Source: Gamsiella multidivaricata (Eukaryota > Mortierellomycota > Mortierellomycetes > Mortierellales > Mortierellaceae). Taken from it: a stretch of 64,000 bases of DNA. The number at the start of each line of letters is the position of its first letter. The first letter of the stretch is position 1. The notes beneath the pieces are model-generated. The model did not search any database and was not told the origin of the DNA. It saw only the letters and a program-made list of their open reading frames with translations. Shown here piece after piece: positions 11,822 through 22,816 of this stretch. The DNA is taken from contig NW_026251768.1 of NCBI RefSeq assembly GCF_025024155.1, positions 176,106 to 240,105 on the forward strand, written 5' to 3'. A program made the translations under genes and the position numbers.

Positions 11822-12708
11822 ATGATGTTGAATCAGAGTAGCGTGGACAAGTCATCATCTGGCAATGAAGTGATTTCCTCTCAGACGACCAAACCTAAGA
11901 CCGCGGCGAACGCTGCTGGCGCACAGGAGGAGGAAGACCATATCTCCAAGCTGGATATCAGAGTCGGAATTGTCCGTTCGGTCTCAGCGCACCCTGGTGC
12001 CGAATCGCTCTATATTGAACAAGGTGCGTAGCGCCGCGTTTGATTGTTGCTGTGTTTGTTTTTACTCTATCATACCCATGAATCTAACAAAAACCTGTTT
12101 TTATTGGTGTGCATTCTAGTGGATGTTGGCGACAAAGATAGTGACAAGGACAAGGAGACAAGGACGATTGTCAGTGGTTTGGTGCATCATGTGCCCAAGG
12201 ACTACTTGGAGGGTCGCGCTGTCATTGTGGTCGGCAACATGAAGCCATCAAAACTGCGAGGAGTTGTTTCAGAGGGTATGTTACTGTGCGCTATGGAAGT
12301 CGATGCAGAAGATGAGGTGACCAGGGTCGCATTACTGGAGCCTGCAGAGGGAAGTCAGCCAGGAGACAAAGTCATGATTGATGGATACACTGACGAAGGT
12401 AACGAATTATTGCGTGCTTCTTCTTTAAATTGCGCTGCCTCTGTTTGAACAACGAAGGAAAGAAGAAGAGGAAGAGGAAGAAGAGGAAAAGTGGTATGGC
12501 GCTAACAAACATACATCTATGCTGTCCATGGCGCAATGTCACAGCGACAGTTCCTGTGCCGGTGCTGACACCGAAGCGCAAGTGGTTTGAGAAGTCGCGG
12601 GTACACTTCTCTGTCAGAGACGGAGTGGCTTACTACAAGGGATCTCCCTTCAAGACCGTCAAGGGCCTGATCCGCTGCAAAACCATTTCCGAGGGTCAAA
12701 TCTCGTAG
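11822..12708 (+). CDS. EMAPII/Arc1-type tRNA-binding domain protein (AIMP1-like)
   Basis: Oligonucleotide-binding-fold protein of the EMAP II / Arc1 / AIMP1 group, which binds tRNA and assists aminoacyl-tRNA synthetases. Exons 11822-12023, 12120-12398 and 12545-12708, phases 1 and 1, 214 residues. Seen: HISKLDIRVGIVRSVSAHPG then AESLYIEQ|VDVGD, TIVSGLVHHVP, VVVGNMKPSKLRGVVSEGM, LCAME, LLEPAEGSQPGD and the C-terminal EMAPII extension TPKRKWFEK, FKTVKGLIRCKTISEGQIS. These are the hallmark blocks of the domain through to the natural end. 11822 is the first in-frame ATG; the frame is open back to about 11636, so an upstream exon is possible. As modelled there is only a 45-residue disordered leader and no GST-like or leucine-zipper arm, unlike yeast Arc1 or animal AIMP1. 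Intron 2 contains a GAAGAAGAGG-rich tract. Confidence 0.88.
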
Positions 12709-12775
12709 TAGACTTATTTCGTGCGATGGACACTTTCTTTGCACAATAAAACCATCCATGCACATGTACATACAC

Positions 12776-12823
12776 AGAATCTATACACAATACACAATAC
12801 ACAATACACCAATACACAATAAT
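12776..12823 (+). repeat. ACACAAT microsatellite
   Basis: Four to five imperfect copies of a 7-8 base ACACAAT unit just after the EMAPII-like gene, probably in its 3' UTR or spacer. Confidence 0.85.
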
Positions 12824-13239
12824 ATCATATCCCGGTAAGGTTTGAGTGCCTAGAGTTGGCTCGAGCGGAGGATGAATATGATTGGACCGCGCTGTTGCCA
12901 TTTCGGACAGGCAATTCTTCGCGGTGTTTGCTTGAAGGCTGCACTCTGAGATGAAGAAAATGGCGCCATTTTCTGCTGTCATTTTGAGGGTTTAGTGCCA
13001 CCAGGGCCGGTCACACACACAGCGGACCATCCTCTTTTAAAAGCCCTTTATGTTTTTATCAATCCCCAAACCCACCAACACCTCCTCCGTCTTGCTTTTG
13101 CCGCTCTTCTTCTCGCCCACCCTCATCTGCTCTTCTCCTCCGACTGTAACGAACCCCTCACTCGACTACACATCCCTACTTATCGCTCCTCCACCTTCGT
13201 CTCCATCTTCCCCTGCACTCCCCCCTCCTACTACCCACA

Positions 13240-15386
13240 ATGGCCTACAGTGCACCTTCCCCTGGGAACTCGTCCGAATTGTTGGCCCCGTCGCTCTGCC
13301 TCAACCCTGACGCTATGGCAGACCTGGCCCCTGTCCAACCCACAACCAACAACCTCCTCCCCGCATCCTTCCCAACTCTTTCCTGGTCTGAACAGTCCTC
13401 TGCACGAGACAAGGCCTCCAAGTCTGCAAAGAGACTGTGCTACCGACACCGGCCAGACCTACGATCCAAAAGGGCTGCTGATGGTATCCAGCTCGAAGAG
13501 CTGCAGCAGGTAAATAGTCCTGCCCATTCTTCTCTTTCCAATTGGGCTTTGTGGTAACTGGAGAGAAGACGACTGACAGCGCAAATATTTGTTCTCTTTC
13601 ACAGGACATGGAACAGCTCCCTCAGCAAGACCAGCGAATCATCTCTCACATTTGGTCCCTCTTTGGGTCCGCACCAGCAGCCCATCGCCAGCTCGTGCTC
13701 AGCGGCCTTCTCACCCAATGCTGTGTGCCTCAGCTTTCCTTTCTCTCGAACCATCTCCAACCCCTGCTCAGGATCGACTTTTTGACCATCCTTCCACCAG
13801 AAATCGCTCTTCGCATTCTTTCTCATCTCGACGCTACCTCACTCTGCCATGCTGCCCAAGTATGCAAGAGCTGGAGGCGACTGGCGGACGACGACGTGGT
13901 ATGGCACCGCATGTGCGAGCAGCACATTGGACTTAAATGTACAAAGTGCGGCTGGGGCCTGCCTCTACTTGACAAGAAAAAAGTTCGAACAAGACGCCAT
14001 CTGGAACAGCAGCAGCAACAACAACAACAACAACAATCCTCGTCGCAAGGCAGCCAGGAGGAGATCGATGCAGGAACGCATGCATACGGGGCGTATATTC
14101 CATCGCACCCAACACCCCCTCCTTCACTGTCTCCTACCGAGGAGCGATCATCATTCAACTTGACAGGTAGACGCCGCAGCCTATCAAGCGACATTGAGAC
14201 TGAAGACCGTTCACCAAAGCGCCCAAGACATGATACCCGTTCACCATCTCCTGGATACGAAGGATCCAGCAGCCGTCCAACACCACTATTCCAAGCACCG
14301 GAGCCGCCAGTCAAGCCCACTGGAACAACGAAGCGGTTATGGAAGGACATTTATTCGGAGCGATTGATTGTGGAGCGTAACTGGAGGAAACGAAATTTCA
14401 AGGTCAAAGAGTTTCGAGGCCATACGGACGGCGTGATGTGTCTTCAGTTCGACGACTCCTTCCTCATCACTGGATCCTACGACAATACTGCCAAAGTATG
14501 GAATATCGAGACGGGTGAATGCCTCCGCACATTGACCGGACATGCGCTTTGCGTACGAGCACTCCATTTTGACGAAGCAAAACTCATCACCGGCTCTATG
14601 GACAGGACTCTCAAGATCTGGAACTACCACACTGGCCAGTGCATTCGCACGCTTCAGGGACACACGGACGGCGTCGTCACCTTGGATTTCGACTCCCGTA
14701 TTCTCGCCTCTGGATCAGTCGACTCGACCATCAAGATCTGGAACTTTGCTACGGGCGAGTGTTCAACTCTCAAGGGACACAGCGGCCTCGTCAACAAGGT
14801 CCAGATTTACAAGAAGACGCTGCTCTTTTCAGCGAGCGACGACACGACCGTCAAGTTGTGGGATATCGCAACAAGAACATGTCTCAGGACGTTCACTGGA
14901 CATATCGGCCGCGTGCAGTCGCTCCAGACATCTGGGGACGCACTCATCTCCAACCTAGCTAATCGCAGACATAACTTGTCAAGGGCTATTGAAGGCGGTC
15001 ACCAATCGCCCGCGTACGACAGTGGCTCTTCTGATAACGAGACCCGAACCATGATGCCAATCATTGTCACCGGTGGTCTGGATAACACGCTCAAGGTGTG
15101 GAATGCTGAGACAGGTGAGTGTCTGAACACCCTCTTCGGACACGAGGAAGGCGTCTGGTCCCTGGCATTTGACAAGCTGCGAATCGTCTCAGGCAGTCTT
15201 GACAAGACTATCAAGGTGTGGGATACGGAGACTGGCGACTGCCTCTATACCTTGCCTGGGCTGAACAGCCCAGTAACGTGCGTCGACCTTGGAGACACTC
15301 GAGTCGCAGGTGGATCGTTCGATGGTACCGTCTTTGTGTGGGACTATGGGATTACCCGTGGTACAGTAGCTAGCCAACCTGCATAA
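13240..15386 (+). CDS. MET30: F-box/WD40 protein, Met30/SconB type (SCF substrate receptor)
   Basis: Substrate adaptor of an SCF ubiquitin ligase; in ascomycetes Met30/SconB represses sulfur assimilation by targeting Met4-type bZIP factors. Exons 13240-13509 (90 codons) and 13605-15386 give 683 residues. Seen in order: KRLCYRHRPDLRSKRAADG (the SconB-type leader split by the intron), AHVWSLF-like SHIWSLFGSAP, TQCCVPQLSFLS, F-box at about residues 150-195 (LPPEIALRILSHLD ... VCKSWRRLADDDVVWHRMC), CTKCGWGLPLL, a Gln/Ser-rich linker with about ten Gln near residue 225, WKDIYSERLIVERNWRKR, then WD repeats from about residue 357 (FRGHTDGVMCLQF, GSYDNTAKVWN, GSMDRTLKIWN, GSVDSTIKIWN, ASDDTTVKLWD, GGLDNTLKVWN, GSLDKTIKVWD). 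The CTKCGWG and WKDIY blocks separate it from Cdc4/Pop1. A disordered loop of about 45 residues sits between repeats 5 and 6. Confidence 0.92.
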
Positions 15387-15487
15387 ATGTAAAATAAAAC
15401 CTCTGTATATTAGCATAATAAATCAGCCGTCGTCTTTGGGTCAATGTCTGCTCTTCACCTTCTCCTTCTCATTGACACTCATACGCC

Positions 15488-17046
15488 ATGTCTGCCATCC
15501 TTAACACCCTTACCAAGGTCGCTATCCCTGTTGGAGCTGCTGTCTCGTTCTTCCAGTACAGCATGTATGATGGTAAGAAATTTGTTACGGCTTCCGGCCC
15601 TCTCGGATCGACAATTGGGGCACAACGGACCATAATAAGGGACGAAGTGGTACTGGACAGCAAGCCTCGGGCAAGGAATCAACCACTTTGAACAATAACG
15701 GCAGTGATCTTTCTCGCTCGTTTCTCAGAAACTCCTTGCGCACGCCATGAAACTATGAAAAGGCAATCCCACTGCGCCGTGCGCTGTCATGATCACTTCA
15801 CCAGGATCTGATCAGTTTTCGACTTGTCCAAACATGCCTGTGGAGTTTGGCAGGACTTCAATCCTTAGCCTCAGTACCACTGAAGAACCGATTATAACAA
15901 ATACATCGATTTGAGTCTGCGAGCATGAAGTCGAGGGCAACTGCCCAAAGGATCAATACGATTGACTATTTAACTAACCCTTCACGTCTTTGTCCGAATA
16001 CGATAGTCCAGGGAGGACATCGTGCTGTCATTTTCGACAGATTGGAGGGAGTGAAGCCCAACCCTATTGGCGAGGGAACCCACTTTTTGGTCCCCTGGTT
16101 GCAACGTGCGATCCAGTTCGATGTCCGCACTAAGCCCCGCAACATCTCAACGACGACTGGATCCAAGGATATGCAGATGGTCACCCTGACCCTCCGTGTC
16201 CTTCACCGTCCTGATGTTAAAAACCTTTCGCAGATTTACCAAGGATTGGGCATGGATTACGACGAGCGTGTCCTGCCCTCGATCGGAAATGAGGTCTTGA
16301 AGTCGATTGTCGCACAGTTCGATGCTGGTGAGCTGATCACTCAGCGTGAGCTCGTCTCGTCCAAGATCCGCGAGGATCTTGCCAAGCGCGCAAGAGAGTT
16401 CCACATTGAGCTCGAGGATGTTTCCATTGTAAGTTGACATGTGTTTAGTACGCAACCCATGGGAACAAAACCTCGGCTGAAAGATGCATGTATTGATTGA
16501 GAATCTCTGTGTTGTATTTTTCTTTTTTCTTTTTTTCTTTTCTAGACTACTATGACCTTCGGACGTGACTTCACCAACGCTGTTGAGCAGAAGCAGATTG
16601 CCCAGCAAGAGGCCGGTAAGACGAATAACACAATGTGACCGGGCGTACTTGAACAAGTCATAAAACCCCTCTAACAACAATGCAACATCTCAACTGTTTA
16701 GAGCGCGCCAAGTTCATCGTCGAGAAGGCTGAGCAGGAGAAGAGCGCCTCGATTATTAGAGCTGAGGGTGAAGCGTAAGTTGTCATTGCACTGCCCCTGG
16801 ATAGTCGCTCAAAGTCGACAAGCGTATTCAAAGATTCGAAAAATCTAATTCCCATCTCGTTTACCGTTGTTTAGCCATGCTGCCGAGATCATTTCCGCAG
16901 CACTGGAGAAGGCCGGTGCCGGTCTTATTGAGCTGCGTCGTATTGAGGCCTCGAAGGATATCGCTGGTACCTTGGCCCATGCCAAGAATGTTACTTACCT
17001 TCCTAACCAGAAGGGCAACAATATGTTGTTGAACCTCCCTGTCTAA
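15488..17046 (+). CDS. PHB1: Prohibitin 1
   Basis: SPFH/band-7 protein of the mitochondrial inner membrane that forms ring complexes with prohibitin 2 and stabilises newly made membrane proteins. Five exons: 15488-15572, 16007-16428, 16546-16615, 16702-16774 and 16875-17046; every phase closes. 273 residues, close to human PHB1 (272). The N-terminus is hydrophobic ([19 protein letters not shown]). Then [87 protein letters not shown] and a coiled-coil with [20 protein letters not shown]. The FDRLEGVK and [11 protein letters not shown] forms point to PHB1 rather than PHB2. Intron 1 is 434 nt; its 3' border was set at cgatag|TCCAG because only that restores VQGGHR. It begins about 100 bp after the MET30 stop. 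Confidence 0.95.
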
Positions 17047-17386
17047 GCGTCTCTAGCGGATCGCGTTCAACTACGAGGAGAAGGACAAGTTGCAGAGCAG
17101 AAGATCGGCTGGATTTGGAGAGGCGAGTTCCCAGCAGTGTACAATTGAAACTAGAACCATCTTTCATTAAAGCTTCCAAAAACTATGCTATTGCAATGGC
17201 TCTTCGATGTCAATACTGGTGCCAGAGCTATCCAGGCGTACAAGCATGACGGACTCAATAATGAACCGTTGGCGTTATAATCACGTGTGACCTCTTCCAA
17301 ACACCTTGCGTTTTGCTATTCGTTTCTGGCATCTCTTTGACAAACACGACCACGTCCACAGTCCAGCATCTACAGAGAGCCTCCTC

Positions 17387-20300
17387 ATGGCAGTTCCGAC
17401 AATCCCCCATGTGGAAGAGGCAAGTTCAACTATTCGACTTTTTTTTAACTCCGCTTGCTTCTACAGAAAACGTTTCAGGACCTGTAGAATCAGTAGCAAG
17501 CCATGAGGAAGCGCGCGTTAAAGGACAACACTCGCATCGTTTGCTTGGCTTGCAGTTGCGTACTGATCAGGAGGGGAGAACAAGTAGGAGCATGCGTTGC
17601 AGCATCAGGATTGCATTAACGCGTGGATATGACCGTTTATGGTCCTGTCATCCTCTCTGCGTTTAGGTGATCCGACAGTTCTACTCGAGCCAGGACTCCG
17701 CCTACCAACGGTCCGCTCAGGAATATCTCCACAACCTACAAAAGGAGACGTTCGCATGGGACCTTGCTCCCCATCTTTTGTCGTCCCAGGTAAGGTTAAC
17801 TGACCCATTCGAGCGGAAAATGCCTCCTGTTCTCGACATCCCCATTCTGCTCAGACTGGCTAACATGTTACATTTTCAATTTATGCTCATGTAGAGCGAG
17901 AATAGCCAGTTCTTTGGAGCGCATACCTATCAGGTCAAAATTTCAAGGGACTGGTAAGAGTTTCTTGTATTCTCGTCCGTCTTTTATGTTGATGCAAGGG
18001 GGCAGGGATCTCATATTCTGAAGTATACCATCATAGGAACACAATTCCGGATGACAGGATCGAATGGATACGAGAGGAACTTATCCGATGGATCGTCCGA
18101 TATTCTAATGGTCCAGCATTTATTCGGACAAAGTTGTGCTTAGCTGTAAGTGGTTTCACCTGAAAGCGCCCAAAGGATCCCGGCGATGATGACAGCAACT
18201 CATCATGATACCCGACATTTGGTCTTGCCATACCATAACATAGCTGTCTGCCTATGCCATTCGAGCAGTGCCGAAATACTGGCCAAACTTTATCCACAGT
18301 CTCTACCAGGACTTTAGATCACGGACCAACCAAAACGTGGATGGCGTTTTCATGTCACAGCAGGCTATGGAGCTGGTGTGCCTGGAGTTTTTTACTCTCA
18401 TCGCAGAAGAACTCGGTCGTGCAGAGATTGAGCCCAGGAAAAGGTATTTACAGGCTTAACGACTTGAATATAGCTTGGGGGGCTGCACTTCATGGCAATT
18501 AATCAACTTTCAATTTCGTAGGGCGCAGCTCACAGACGAGGTTTCCAAGGGCGTTCCATTGATCATGTCGTTTATTCAGGAAATCTTGGTGGGAAGCAAC
18601 CCAGCATCAAAACCAAAGGCGCTCGTGTGTTTTAAAAGCTGGGTCCAATATGGCATTACGTTCGAGTAAGTTCATGGTCAACCGGTCACTGCGCTATCAG
18701 GTTGCGGATCAAATTCTCCACTGTCCGAAATTCAATTAACACCTGTATCTGAACAATCGTAGTGTCATCCAACCACTTTTGGGACTCGTGCTGAATTCGC
18801 TATTGGATGACGAGACATTTGACGCTGCAGCTGAAGTGTGGACCGAGATCATGTCGTCGTCAGCGGCAGCTAGGCATCAAGACACGATCTGCGAGGGCCT
18901 AATGCCCTGCTTCGCAAGCGAATGGGCGCGAGCCAAGCATCTGGAGTCTATTCAGGCAGAAAATGAGGACATCAGCAAGAGTCTTTGCCAGCTCTTGTCT
19001 ACGTTTGGCGACAACTTCTCGGACTGGATCGCGGCCAAGTTCCTCCGACCGGACATTGTGCTCTACTTGGAGATGATGATGGGCTTTGCAGGATTTCCTG
19101 GATACTATGCGGAGGACGAGACCATCAGTGACTCGACGCTGAACTTTTGGTACATGCTCCAGGAATCTTTGAGTGAGCTGCAGCCAGATGACTCTGAGAA
19201 CAGTACTGGCAATCGCGGGAGTCTGGACGATGACAGACAGGTTATCCTATCCACTATTTCCTCCGCCTCCAACATCACGGGTCTGGATAAGCAGTCTCTG
19301 CAGGCAATCCGGGAGGCGTCCATCCCCGTCTATATCCGACTTACGGAGGTGCTCAGGAAGAAGCTCGAATATCCCTCACAAAAGGAGTGGCTCACCTGGG
19401 CGCGGGATATTCGACAAGAGTTCACAGGACATCGGCAGGAGATCGCCGACACCCTTATCAACTCGTATCACGTCCTTCATCAGCAGATCCTGTCGTTACT
19501 CATCGATACATGCATCGTGCAGTTGGACGGGATCCAGAAGGTATCGTTGTCAGGCCTCAACATTGCAGAAAACACGCAGCTGGAGATTGGTCTTTTGCAG
19601 CTGGAGGCTACGCTTTACTGCTTGAAAGCTCTGTCCGAGGTTGTGCCACACAGCGAGAGCGTTCAGATGCCTCGGTTCTTCAGCGACCAAATCTTTGGGC
19701 GACTGCCCACGAACGTCGTGTGCCGAACGCGCGAAACAGCCTTAAGCCTCATCGGTATGAGGGATCCAGCACGGCCTCAGCATGTTCTTGAAACTTTCAA
19801 CTACACAATCTTGATCTAACGTTCAGTGGTGAATGGACAATTTAGGTTCTTATGCCGATTGGTTCAAGCTACACCCACAGTTCCTGCTGCCTGCCCTGAA
19901 TTTCGTCATCCCGGCTCTGGAAATCCCTCAGCTCGCCCCATACGCCGCCAAGGCACTGAAGAACATCTGCGATACATGTCGCGAGTCTTTAGTGGAGGCC
20001 ATTGATGCGTTCATGACTGTGTTTGCGAACGTGGAGCGTGCCATTGACCCAGCGATCAAAGGCAGCGTTGTGTTTTCTATCGCGACAGTCATCCAATCCT
20101 TGCCTGTGGAACGTAGCATTAGCCCACTCGTGGTAAATGCCGCTGCTTCTTTTGTGCTAACCGACAATGTCTGCGACTGCTCCATGCATCATTCGCTAAC
20201 AATACCTACAACTCTACACAACAGGGTCTGTTGGGTGACATCTTCACGCGTTTGAACGAGTGCCTGGAAACCAGGAAGCAGCGGCTGGCGAGTGGAAATA

Positions 20301-22258
20301 GCGAGATGATTGCAACTCAACGTCAGAATAGTAATGGGGAAACCGAACTGGAGCCACTTTCGGCCATGATGCTTCAACAACTTGATTTCCTGTTATCATG
20401 TTGCAGAGGACTTCAGTCGCCTTTGGAAGAGGAGGTCCGGACGGCGGATGAAAGAATTCAGTTATATCAAAGAACGGTAGAAGACCGAGTGAGGATCATA
20501 ATTTCAGGAGGCATGGCAGCTGAACTCGCACAGTCAATGGAGCAAGTTATCCAGGGCGTGGTTATGGTGTGGCCACACGAGCTAGAGATCATGGAGGTAT
20601 ATTCAGCCCAAGCTATGGTTGCTGCGCAACGCATGGGTAGCTATCGACACTGACTTTGCATTTCTCACTTTTTTCTTTGTCCTCCTTTATTCCCGTCACT
20701 TCATGTACCCTTGATAACTTTAGAGGACTAGCCAGATTGTCAGGGCCATGATGACAGTATCCCAGTTCTCGCCCCTCTATTTGCCTTTCCGGATACTGAT
20801 TCGTGTTGTTGAGACCGCATTTCGACAACATGCTTTCCCATGCTGGCTGGATGCTGCCGCCAAGATCGTGTCAGTATATTATTTTGAAACAACGGGCGGC
20901 TCATTGGCATCAAAGCTCGGCTCTGGGGCACCCATCAACAGCAATGTTGGATCCAGTTCTTATTCTGGCACATCGTCGACGCAGGCTGTGGATGTCGATA
21001 GCCTGTCTGCATCGGCTAGTATGGCTCCACGAGGAAGGACTTCAATCGAACATGAGAACGAAGCCGCGTTTACGCATTTGCTTTCAACATTGGTCGCTCG
21101 CACCATGGAGGGAATGCAATCGATGGCAGGTATGTATACGCTAGAGGCATCTCTCTCGGCAGAAATCTTAACAAGAACCATGGTGTTAACGGATCGTTTC
21201 GCTCCAAATCATGTAGATATGGAGGAACATCCGGATGTTGTCCACTCATTCTTCGCAGTGCTTTCTCAGGTACGGTTATTTTGATGCATAATTTTCTATA
21301 TCGCATTGCTGGAATGAGATATTTTGTTAGAATACTAATGTGCTGCTATTTTGATATTCCACAGTTTGTGCGGCATGCGCCCCTTGCATTCTACAACATT
21401 CCACCCGAACAGACCGAGAACTTGATGAACTTTGCAGTGGCTGGCCTTGCACTTCAGGAACGCCTCGCCTTGAAGGCAACCTTGCTCTTCTTGGTACGTA
21501 GACCATCTGTATATGATTCCACTTCAGGACGGAAAGAATGGACCTGTATGTACCTGACCACGAGTTTCTTTGTTGCGCTGTTCAATTTAGATTGAATTTG
21601 TGAGCCAGAATTATGACTACCCAGAGCTGAAGCAAAGAGTCGACGAAATTATGACCAGGATAGGACCGCAGACCATGCGCGCTATCTTGCTTGTACGTCC
21701 TATAAAAATGTTTATCAGCCTTCTGTCTTGAATGATCTCAATAGTATGTTACTGATACGATCTTTGTGATTTGGTCTTTCTAGGGCATTGGAGGCCAGGT
21801 ACCAAGGAGCATGGTACCGCAGCTGAACGACTGCTTGTATCCACTGATTGGAAAGTATCCTCAGGAATGTCGCAGTTGGATGCAGACGCTGCTTAGCGAG
21901 GTAAGGTGGTTCTACAGGTGTATCCTTCAACCCCGTCAACGAGAGCAAAGTAGATTCGTGCGTTAAAATTGGTCCTCTGCTTTTCTTGATGGCACATAGC
22001 CTGGATTCCCATCAAAATATGCTGACCCAGCATCGAGAGAAAAGTTCATCAAAGGGGTCATGCAGTAAGTGAGCGTATTCTGCGAAGTGTTGGATCGAGG
22101 AAACGAATATTAACCCCGCAAGAGTGGAGGCTGATACTCAATTATGCGTTTATTATCCTTCTAGAACCAGGAGTCCTAAACGGTTCAAGGACGAGGTCCA
22201 CCAGTTCTCGAACAAGTGCCGGCAACTGGACGGCTCTGTCTACGGATCCGCCATATGA
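17387..22258 (+). CDS. Karyopherin beta, importin-13 / Kap122 (Pdr6) family
   Basis: Nuclear transport receptor built of HEAT repeats. Fifteen exons: 17387-17419, 17667-17789, 17895-17953, 18037-18145, 18244-18443, 18522-18665, 18763-19754, 19846-20132, 20225-20596, 20724-21269, 21365-21493, 21591-21692, 21784-21900, 22000-22064 and 22165-22258. Total 3,372 nt, 1,123 residues, frame kept throughout. The start MAVPTIPHVEE|VIRQFYSSQDSAYQR followed by FAWDLAPHLLSSQ and FFGAHTYQVKISRDW is the importin-beta N-terminal pattern; AYAIRAVPKYWPNF, TLNFWYMLQESLSEL and IGSYADWFKLHP are typical of importin-13 relatives. Exon 1 to exon 2 needs a GC-AG intron (GAG|gcaagt). Family cargo includes the pre-mRNA and exon-junction factors of importin 13 and TFIIA for yeast Kap122; cargo here is unknown. 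The family is clear, the exact orthologue less so. A disordered Ser/Gly loop lies in exon 10. Confidence 0.88.
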
Positions 22259-22816
22259 TTCTACTGCATGTTGATAAAATATTGTGGGCGATTAGGGTCG
22301 GCGATCAAAGACACGTTGCGTGCAGGCCCAGTGTTTCACCTTATTTGGGATAAGCTCTGGGAAACGAACGCCTTTTGCTGCTCGAGAATATCAACATTCC
22401 GTCGTCTGCGCCTTCTCGAATAAACCAGAGGAGCCTAGTACCTCCCTATATTCTTCTACAGGCATCTCTGATGTTCTAAATGGCTGTGCAAGTTTTTTAT
22501 TGACGTTAGATCCTCCCAGGTGTGCAGGCGTGGCAAAGGTTGCATTGTTAGCCGGCCAATAGTTTCCTAAAGATAGAATGGCTGTGCAAGCGGGCGTTTT
22601 TTTTTTTTAGTGACGCCAGATCCTCCCAGGCGTGCGGGCGTGCCACAGGCTGCATTGTCCGAGCCTCGGCTTGGACTGCCAGACGACTGTGCAAGCGGGG
22701 GCTGAGCGAATACCCATAGTTAAATGCCGATTAAGGGATAACTGTTTTCGCGTTATAAAAGCAAATCAAATCGTCTTCGTCCTTCTACTATCACTTCTGT
22801 CCTTTTCACCAACCCA
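22259..22816 (+). promoter_or_regulatory. Spacer/promoter with TATA box and tandem repeats before F-box gene
   Basis: A 558-bp spacer. TATAAAAG at 22754-22761 lies 56 bp before the ATG at 22817, followed by a CT-rich start region (cttcgtccttctactatcacttctg is split here as CT-rich text), a good core promoter arrangement. Further upstream are two degenerate direct repeats (22479-22557, 22578-22657) and a third partial copy. Confidence 0.6.
22479..22700 (+). repeat. Two and a half degenerate ~100-bp direct repeats
   Basis: Copy 1 (22479-22557) and copy 2 (22578-22657) both read AATGGCTGTGCAAG, a T-run, TGACG(T/C)(T/C)AGATCCTCCCAGG, (T/C)GTGC(A/G)GGCGTG, then TGCATTGT. A third start, CTGTGCAAGCGGG, occurs at 22686. 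They stand just upstream of the TATA box of the F-box gene and could be duplicated factor-binding sites or a mobile-element relic. Confidence 0.85.

Noticed and set aside
12430..12544. Coding sequence across the GAAGAAGAGG-rich segment (KKRKRKKRKSG)
   Set aside because: It lies in intron 2 of the EMAPII-like gene. Splicing 12398 to 12545 restores the conserved domain.
10304..12708. The Ser-rich ORF and the EMAPII-like protein as one gene
   Set aside because: The Ser-rich frame ends at a stop at 11536, an AATAAA-like signal follows at about 11648, and no splice pair joins the two frames convincingly.
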